DNA from: Planctomycetota bacterium
GTDB taxonomy: Bacteria > Planctomycetota > Phycisphaerae > WQYP01
Length of the DNA stretch: 5,425 nt
Direction of reading: 5' to 3'
NCBI GenBank assembly: GCA_021785155.1
Contig: JAJYGE010000465.1
Coordinates: 1-5,425 of the forward strand
The first letter of the stretch is position 1; every line of letters starts with the position of its first letter. The notes below the pieces were generated by a model. That model ran no database searches. It was not told the origin of the DNA and worked only from the letters and a program-made list of their open reading frames with translations. The position numbers and the translations under genes were made by a program. This document shows positions 1 to 5,425 of the stretch, in pieces.

Positions 1-1
1 C

Positions 2-1414
2 AACGGCGAATTGGCCATGAGTTATTTAACTCAGATGCTGGGCCTGACGGTACAGAACTTTGTCTCGGCCGCCACGGGCATGGCGGTGCTGGTGGCACTC
101 ATTCGCGGCATCCGCGGCAAACAGACCGAAAACCTGGGAAATTTCTGGGTGGATCTGGTCCGCAGCACATTGTATATCCTGCTGCCACTGTCATTTATTT
201 TCGCACTGTTTCTGGTTTCCCAGGGTGTGGTGCAAACGCTCTCGCCATATAAACAAGTCTCCCTGATGCAGCCGGTCAGCTACACCCAATCTACGACCGA
301 TGCGGCGGGAAAAACCGTTAACCAAACGGTATGGGTAAAACATCAGATATTGCCCTTAGGCCCCGCGGCTTCGCAAATTGCCATCAAGCAATTGGGCACC
401 AACGGCGGCGGATTTTTCGGCGTCAATTCCGCCCATCCGTATGAAAACCCCAATCCGTTGAGCAACTTTCTGGAATTGTTGGCGATTCTCCTGATTCCCG
501 CCGCGCTGTGTTACACCTTTGGCCGCATGGTCGGTGATACCCGGCAGGGCTGGGCCATTTTCGCGGCGATGATGATCATATTTGTGCCGCTCATGATTGG
601 CTGCGTGTGGGCCGAACATGCCGGTAATCCGAAAATGGCGACGCTGGGCGTGAACCAGACGCCATCGGCGCTAATGTCCGGTGGCAACATGGAGGGGAAG
701 GAAACACGATTCGGCGTTACCGATTCCGCAATATGGGCCACTGCCACCACCGCCGCTTCCAACGGATCCGTCAATTCCATGCATGACTCGTATACACCTC
801 TGGGCGGATTGGTGCCCATGTGGCTGATGGAATTGGGTGAGGTAATTTTCGGCGGCGTGGGGTCCGGCCTCTACGGCATGTTGATGTTTGTCATTGTGGC
901 CGTATTTATCGCCGGGCTGATGGTGGGCCGCACACCGGAATATCTGGGCAAAAAAATTGGAGCCTTCGAAATGAAAATGGCGTCGCTGTCGGTACTCATA
1001 CCGCCCGCACTGGTACTGGCCACGGCCGCTGTCGCTTCCGTTACCGTTATGGGTACCAGTGCGTTGGGAAATCCCGGTGCGCATGGCTTTTCGGAAATTC
1101 TTTACTGGGCCAGTTCGGTGGCGAATAACAACGGCAGCGCATTTGCCGGGTTGAGCACCAACACGCTTTTTTACAATATTGTCGGCGGCGCGGCAATGTG
1201 GGTTTCGCGCTATTGGCTCATTGTGGTGACGTTGGCCCTGGCCGGGTCACTGGCCCGCAAAAAACAAATCCCCGTATCCAGTGGAACGCTTCCCACGCAC
1301 AATGCCCTGTTCACCTGCTGGCTGGTCGCGACGGTTGTCCTGATCGGAGCATTGACATTTTTGCCCGCGTTGGCGCTGGGGCCTATTGTGGAATATCTGC
1401 ATCTCTGGCATTGA
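2..1414 (+). CDS. kdpA: Potassium-transporting ATPase, K+-binding channel-like subunit KdpA (5' partial)
   Basis: KdpA is the membrane subunit of KdpFABC that selects and takes up K+; it belongs to the superfamily of K+ transporters with four pore-loop repeats. The frame is open from the first full codon at position 2. The residues before the internal Met ([12 protein letters not shown]) match E. coli KdpA around residue 120 (SGETTL-SYFSQM), so about 120-125 N-terminal residues and the first filter lie upstream; the TTG at 11 and ATG at 17 are not real starts. Of ~470 visible residues, filter two is GTNGGGFF (about residues 132-139), filter three lies in [15 protein letters not shown] (glycine ~255) and filter four in [11 protein letters not shown] (~374-384). 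Other family blocks are [41 protein letters not shown] and the C-terminal [12 protein letters not shown]. The loop before filter two is about 20 residues longer than in E. coli. No frameshift is seen. kdpB follows after 49 nt. Confidence 0.98.
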   Translation, partial: NGELAMSYLTQMLGLTVQNFVSAATGMAVLVALIRGIRGKQTENLGNFWVDLVRSTLYILLPLSFIFALFLVSQGVVQTLSPYKQVSLMQPVSYTQSTTDAAGKTVNQTVWVKHQILPLGPAASQIAIKQLGTNGGGFFGVNSAHPYENPNPLSNFLELLAILLIPAALCYTFGRMVGDTRQGWAIFAAMMIIFVPLMIGCVWAEHAGNPKMATLGVNQTPSALMSGGNMEGKETRFGVTDSAIWATATTAASNGSVNSMHDSYTPLGGLVPMWLMELGEVIFGGVGSGLYGMLMFVIVAVFIAGLMVGRTPEYLGKKIGAFEMKMASLSVLIPPALVLATAAVASVTVMGTSALGNPGAHGFSEILYWASSVANNNGSAFAGLSTNTLFYNIVGGAAMWVSRYWLIVVTLALAGSLARKKQIPVSSGTLPTHNALFTCWLVATVVLIGALTFLPALALGPIVEYLHLWH

Positions 1415-1447
1415 CCGGATAATTTTATATCTGAATGTTTTTCTGAT

Positions 1448-1452
1448 TGGAG
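1448..1452 (+). promoter_or_regulatory. Ribosome binding site for kdpB, loosely spaced
   Basis: TGGAG lies 11 nt upstream of the ATG at 1464. It is a partial Shine-Dalgarno match with longer than usual spacing, but it is the only purine-rich candidate in the 49-nt kdpA-kdpB gap. It supports ATG 1464 rather than the in-frame TTG at 1386, which lies inside kdpA. Confidence 0.5.
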
Positions 1453-1463
1453 TTGAAATTACC

Positions 1464-3530
<2,067 letters not shown>

Positions 3531-3538
3531 ACATTGGT

Positions 3539-3548
3539 AAGGAAAGGA
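3539..3548 (+). promoter_or_regulatory. Strong ribosome binding site for kdpC
   Basis: The purine run AAGGAAAGGA contains two overlapping Shine-Dalgarno-like cores. The second, AAAGGA, ends 7 nt before the ATG at 3556. This is the best ribosome binding site in the window and fixes the kdpC start against the in-frame ATG-less upstream sequence. Confidence 0.75.
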
Positions 3549-3555
3549 TTCATTT

Positions 3556-4170
3556 ATGTGGTCTCAATGTCGTCCCGCGATTGTTGTCTTTCTGATTCTC
3601 ACAGCTGTAACCGGTCTGGCATATCCTCTGCTTGTTACCGGAATTGCCGCTGTAGCTTTTCCGTGGCAGGCCAATGGCAGCGTCTTAAAAAACAGTGCCG
3701 GCCAAGCCATCGGTTCACGTCTCATCGGCCAATATTTTTCCGATCCCGGGTATTTCTGGCCTCGACCATCGGCAACAGCGCCTGTGCCTTATACCTCATT
3801 CAACGGCCCCCTGGGTGATTGCGGCACGGGTTCCAATCTTGGCCCGACCAATTCCGCCCTTTTTGCCGCGGTAACACGCCGAGTCGCACGGCTGCGGGCG
3901 GCTGATCCCACGGAAAAAGGACCGGTCCCTGTGGATCTGGTAACCTCCAGTGCCAGTGGATTGGACCCGGACATAAGCCCGGCGGCGGCATATTATCAGG
4001 TGGCCCGTGTAGCCAAGGCTCGCGGTTTGCCCGTTGCGGAAGTCAAAACGCTGGTAAAACAGTTTTGCCAGGGGCGAGATTTTGGCATTCTCGGCGCACC
4101 AAGAGTTAATGTACTGGAACTGAATTTGGCTTTGGATCGATTATCATCTACCAAGGCGTTCAAAGACTGA
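3556..4170 (+). CDS. kdpC: Potassium-transporting ATPase subunit KdpC
   Basis: KdpC is the single-pass subunit of KdpFABC; it contacts KdpA and is thought to stabilise the complex and raise pump affinity. The start at ATG 3556 is set by a strong ribosome binding site and by the N-terminus (CRPAI, like LRPAL in E. coli). The protein has 204 residues against 190 in E. coli. One hydrophobic helix spans about residues 7-35, with the rest expected in the periplasm. Conserved blocks: YPLLVTG (23-29), PWQANGS (36-42), GSRLIGQYF (53-61), YFWPRPSAT (66-74), GSNLGPTN (92-99), VPVDLVTSSASGLD (124-137), ISPAAAYYQVARVAKARGL, and the C-terminal VNVLELNLALD. Relative to E. coli there is a small insertion (FNGPLGDCGT, about 82-91) and a short C-terminal extension. 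Cys89 and Cys171 are both on the predicted periplasmic side. The gene starts 25 nt after kdpB, and kdpD follows 12 nt after its stop in the same frame. Confidence 0.98.
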   Translation: MWSQCRPAIVVFLILTAVTGLAYPLLVTGIAAVAFPWQANGSVLKNSAGQAIGSRLIGQYFSDPGYFWPRPSATAPVPYTSFNGPLGDCGTGSNLGPTNSALFAAVTRRVARLRAADPTEKGPVPVDLVTSSASGLDPDISPAAAYYQVARVAKARGLPVAEVKTLVKQFCQGRDFGILGAPRVNVLELNLALDRLSSTKAFKD

Positions 4171-4172
4171 TC

Positions 4173-4177
4173 GGTGA
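4173..4177 (+). promoter_or_regulatory. Weak ribosome binding site for kdpD
   Basis: GGTGA sits 5 nt before ATG 4183 and immediately after the kdpC stop at 4168-4170. The match is weak, so kdpD translation may depend on ribosomes finishing kdpC. The site overlaps a GTG at 4174 that is in frame with kdpD and is the only alternative start. Confidence 0.45.
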
Positions 4178-4182
4178 CAATC

Positions 4183-5425
4183 ATGGAACAACCGGATCGC
4201 CCCAATCCCGATGCACTGCTCCGCCAAGTCAACAGGCAGGAAGAATCTCTGCGCCGAGGCAAGCTGAAAATATTCTTTGGTGCTTCCGCCGGCGTCGGAA
4301 AAACCTATGCCATGCTGGAGGAAGCGCAACGACGGGCGATTGACGGCGTGCGTGTATTGGTTGGATATGCCGAACCGCACATTCGCCCGGAAACCGAATC
4401 GCTGCTTTTAGGCCTGGATATTCTCCCGTACAAAATGGTGGAATATCGCGGAGCCACGCTCAAAGAGTTCGACCTTGACGCGGCCTTGGACAAATGCCCG
4501 GAACTGATTTTGGTTGATGAACTTGCGCATACCAACGCTCCGGGTATGCGTCATGCCAAACGCTGGCAGGACGTGGCGGAACTTCTTGCCGCCGGCATCG
4601 ACGTATCTACCACCCTGAATGTCCAGCATTTGGAATCGGTCAATGACATTGTGGAGCGGGCCACCGGTGTAAAGGTTCAGGAAACACTTCCGGATTCAGT
4701 CTTTCAAAGCGCGGACGAAGTGCAGCTTGTGGATTTGCCGCCGGAAACACTCATCGAGCGCCTGCGGGAAGGAAAAATATATTCGCCGGACCGCGCCACC
4801 TCGGCCCTGCGGCATTTTTTTACACTCGGAAATCTGCTGGCCCTGCGCGAATTGGCGTTACGACGCACAGCCGATCGCATTAATCAGGATATTGACACGC
4901 TGCGACAGGGCGATACCTCCGCCCGTGCATCGGCCGTGTCTGAACGCATTTTGGTGTGCGTTGGCCCAAGTCCATTTTCCGCCAATCTGGTGCGCACGGC
5001 AGCGCGCATGGCCGCCGCATGGAAGGCCCCTTGGATCGCCGTTTACGTTGAAACCGCCAAATCTCCCGGCCTATCCGAATCAGACCGGCAGCGCGTGGCA
5101 CGCACACTGACGTTGGCCGAGCAGCTTGGCGGAGAAGCTGTAACACTTTCCGGTTTGCATCCCGATCAGGAAATCATCGCCTATGCCAAAACGCGGCATG
5201 TGGCTCGGATAATCGTTGGCAAACCGGCGGATCGCGGCTGGCGGCGCTGGATCAGAAGGTCATTTGTAGACCGTCTGATCCAACGCAGTGGTGACATTTA
5301 TCTTGAATTGATCCGTGAAGACGCCGAGCCAACCGCGCCCTTGCCCGTAAAACCAACCCGGCACTGGGATCGGCGGGGAATAACATGGGCCATCGGTGTT
5401 GTCGCTTTCAATACGGCGTTGGGCG
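4183..5425 (+). CDS. kdpD: Sensor histidine kinase KdpD, N-terminal part (3' partial)
   Basis: KdpD is the membrane sensor kinase that, with KdpE, controls kdp expression in response to K+ limitation. The frame runs open from ATG 4183 to the window edge, giving 414 complete codons. The start is chosen because MEQPDRPNPDALLRQ aligns with the E. coli N-terminus (MNNEPLRPDPDRLLEQ); GTG 4174 would add three residues. The KdpD domain covers about residues 24-235, with Walker A GASAGVGKT (33-41), Walker B-like LILVDELAH (108-116, Asp112-Glu113), then TNAPGMRHAKRWQD, LNVQHLESVND and GNLLALRELALRRTADR. A universal-stress-protein domain follows at about 254-378 (ILVCVG, IAVYVET, RIIVGKP). From about residue 403 a hydrophobic stretch (ITWAIGVVAF) begins, fitting the first of four family membrane helices, which argues against a short KdpD lacking the membrane and kinase parts. 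The HAMP/GAF-like, histidine and ATPase regions are beyond the window. Confidence 0.97.
   Translation, partial: MEQPDRPNPDALLRQVNRQEESLRRGKLKIFFGASAGVGKTYAMLEEAQRRAIDGVRVLVGYAEPHIRPETESLLLGLDILPYKMVEYRGATLKEFDLDAALDKCPELILVDELAHTNAPGMRHAKRWQDVAELLAAGIDVSTTLNVQHLESVNDIVERATGVKVQETLPDSVFQSADEVQLVDLPPETLIERLREGKIYSPDRATSALRHFFTLGNLLALRELALRRTADRINQDIDTLRQGDTSARASAVSERILVCVGPSPFSANLVRTAARMAAAWKAPWIAVYVETAKSPGLSESDRQRVARTLTLAEQLGGEAVTLSGLHPDQEIIAYAKTRHVARIIVGKPADRGWRRWIRRSFVDRLIQRSGDIYLELIREDAEPTAPLPVKPTRHWDRRGITWAIGVVAFNTALG

Noticed and set aside
1411..1439. Possible promoter between kdpA and kdpB: TTGACC at 1411-1416 like a -35 box, followed by AT-rich sequence.
   Set aside because: The TTGACC overlaps the kdpA stop codon, and at 17-nt spacing the -10 position reads AATGTT, matching only half of the consensus. 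TATATC at 1426 is far too close.
1386..1463. A 26-residue N-terminal extension of KdpB from the TTG at 1386.
   Set aside because: It starts inside kdpA, is not like any KdpB N-terminus, and the ATG at 1464 gives a protein of normal length with a ribosome binding site upstream.
1415..1463. Possible kdpF or other small gene in the kdpA-kdpB gap.
   Set aside because: At 49 nt the gap is too short for the ~30-residue KdpF, and kdpF normally precedes kdpA, which is outside this window.
4727..5110. A 127-codon plus-strand open frame.
   Set aside because: It lies in another frame inside the KdpD coding region, whose USP-domain motifs are clearly conserved in the kdpD frame.

Overview
This window is a contiguous piece of a kdp operon, the genes for the high-affinity potassium pump KdpFABC and its sensor kinase. 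All genes are on the + strand in the order kdpA (5' end missing), kdpB, kdpC, kdpD (3' end missing). Coding sequence fills almost the whole window. The three gene junctions are 49, 25 and 12 nt long, and I see no convincing terminator or promoter in any of them, so the four genes probably share one transcript.

Region by region: positions 2-1414 hold the C-terminal ~470 residues of the K+-channel-like subunit KdpA, with selectivity-filter segments two to four. Positions 1464-3530 hold a complete P-type ATPase subunit, KdpB (688 aa), with every signature motif intact. Positions 3556-4170 hold a complete KdpC (204 aa). Positions 4183 to the end hold the first 414 codons of the sensor kinase KdpD: the nucleotide-binding KdpD domain, the universal-stress-protein (USP) domain, and the start of what looks like the membrane region. 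The usual upstream kdpF and the response-regulator gene kdpE, if present, lie outside the window.

How the genes work together, from family knowledge: KdpA takes up K+ from the periplasmic side, KdpB hydrolyses ATP through a phospho-aspartate intermediate and moves the ion across the membrane, and KdpC stabilises the complex. KdpD senses K+ limitation or turgor-related signals and, with KdpE, switches the operon on.

The organism is a bacterium. GC content looks moderate, slightly above half by eye and not computed. The proteins align along their length with E. coli Kdp proteins as I remember them, but KdpA and KdpC carry longer loops than the enteric versions, which suggests a non-enteric lineage. 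I cannot name a phylum from this window.

I found no mobile element, CRISPR array, RNA gene or unknown system. The second-look items are modest: the kdpC and kdpD reading frames are aligned across a single stop codon, the c-di-AMP-type motif in the KdpD USP domain is degenerate, KdpC carries two cysteines predicted to face the periplasm, and KdpA has a lengthened loop.
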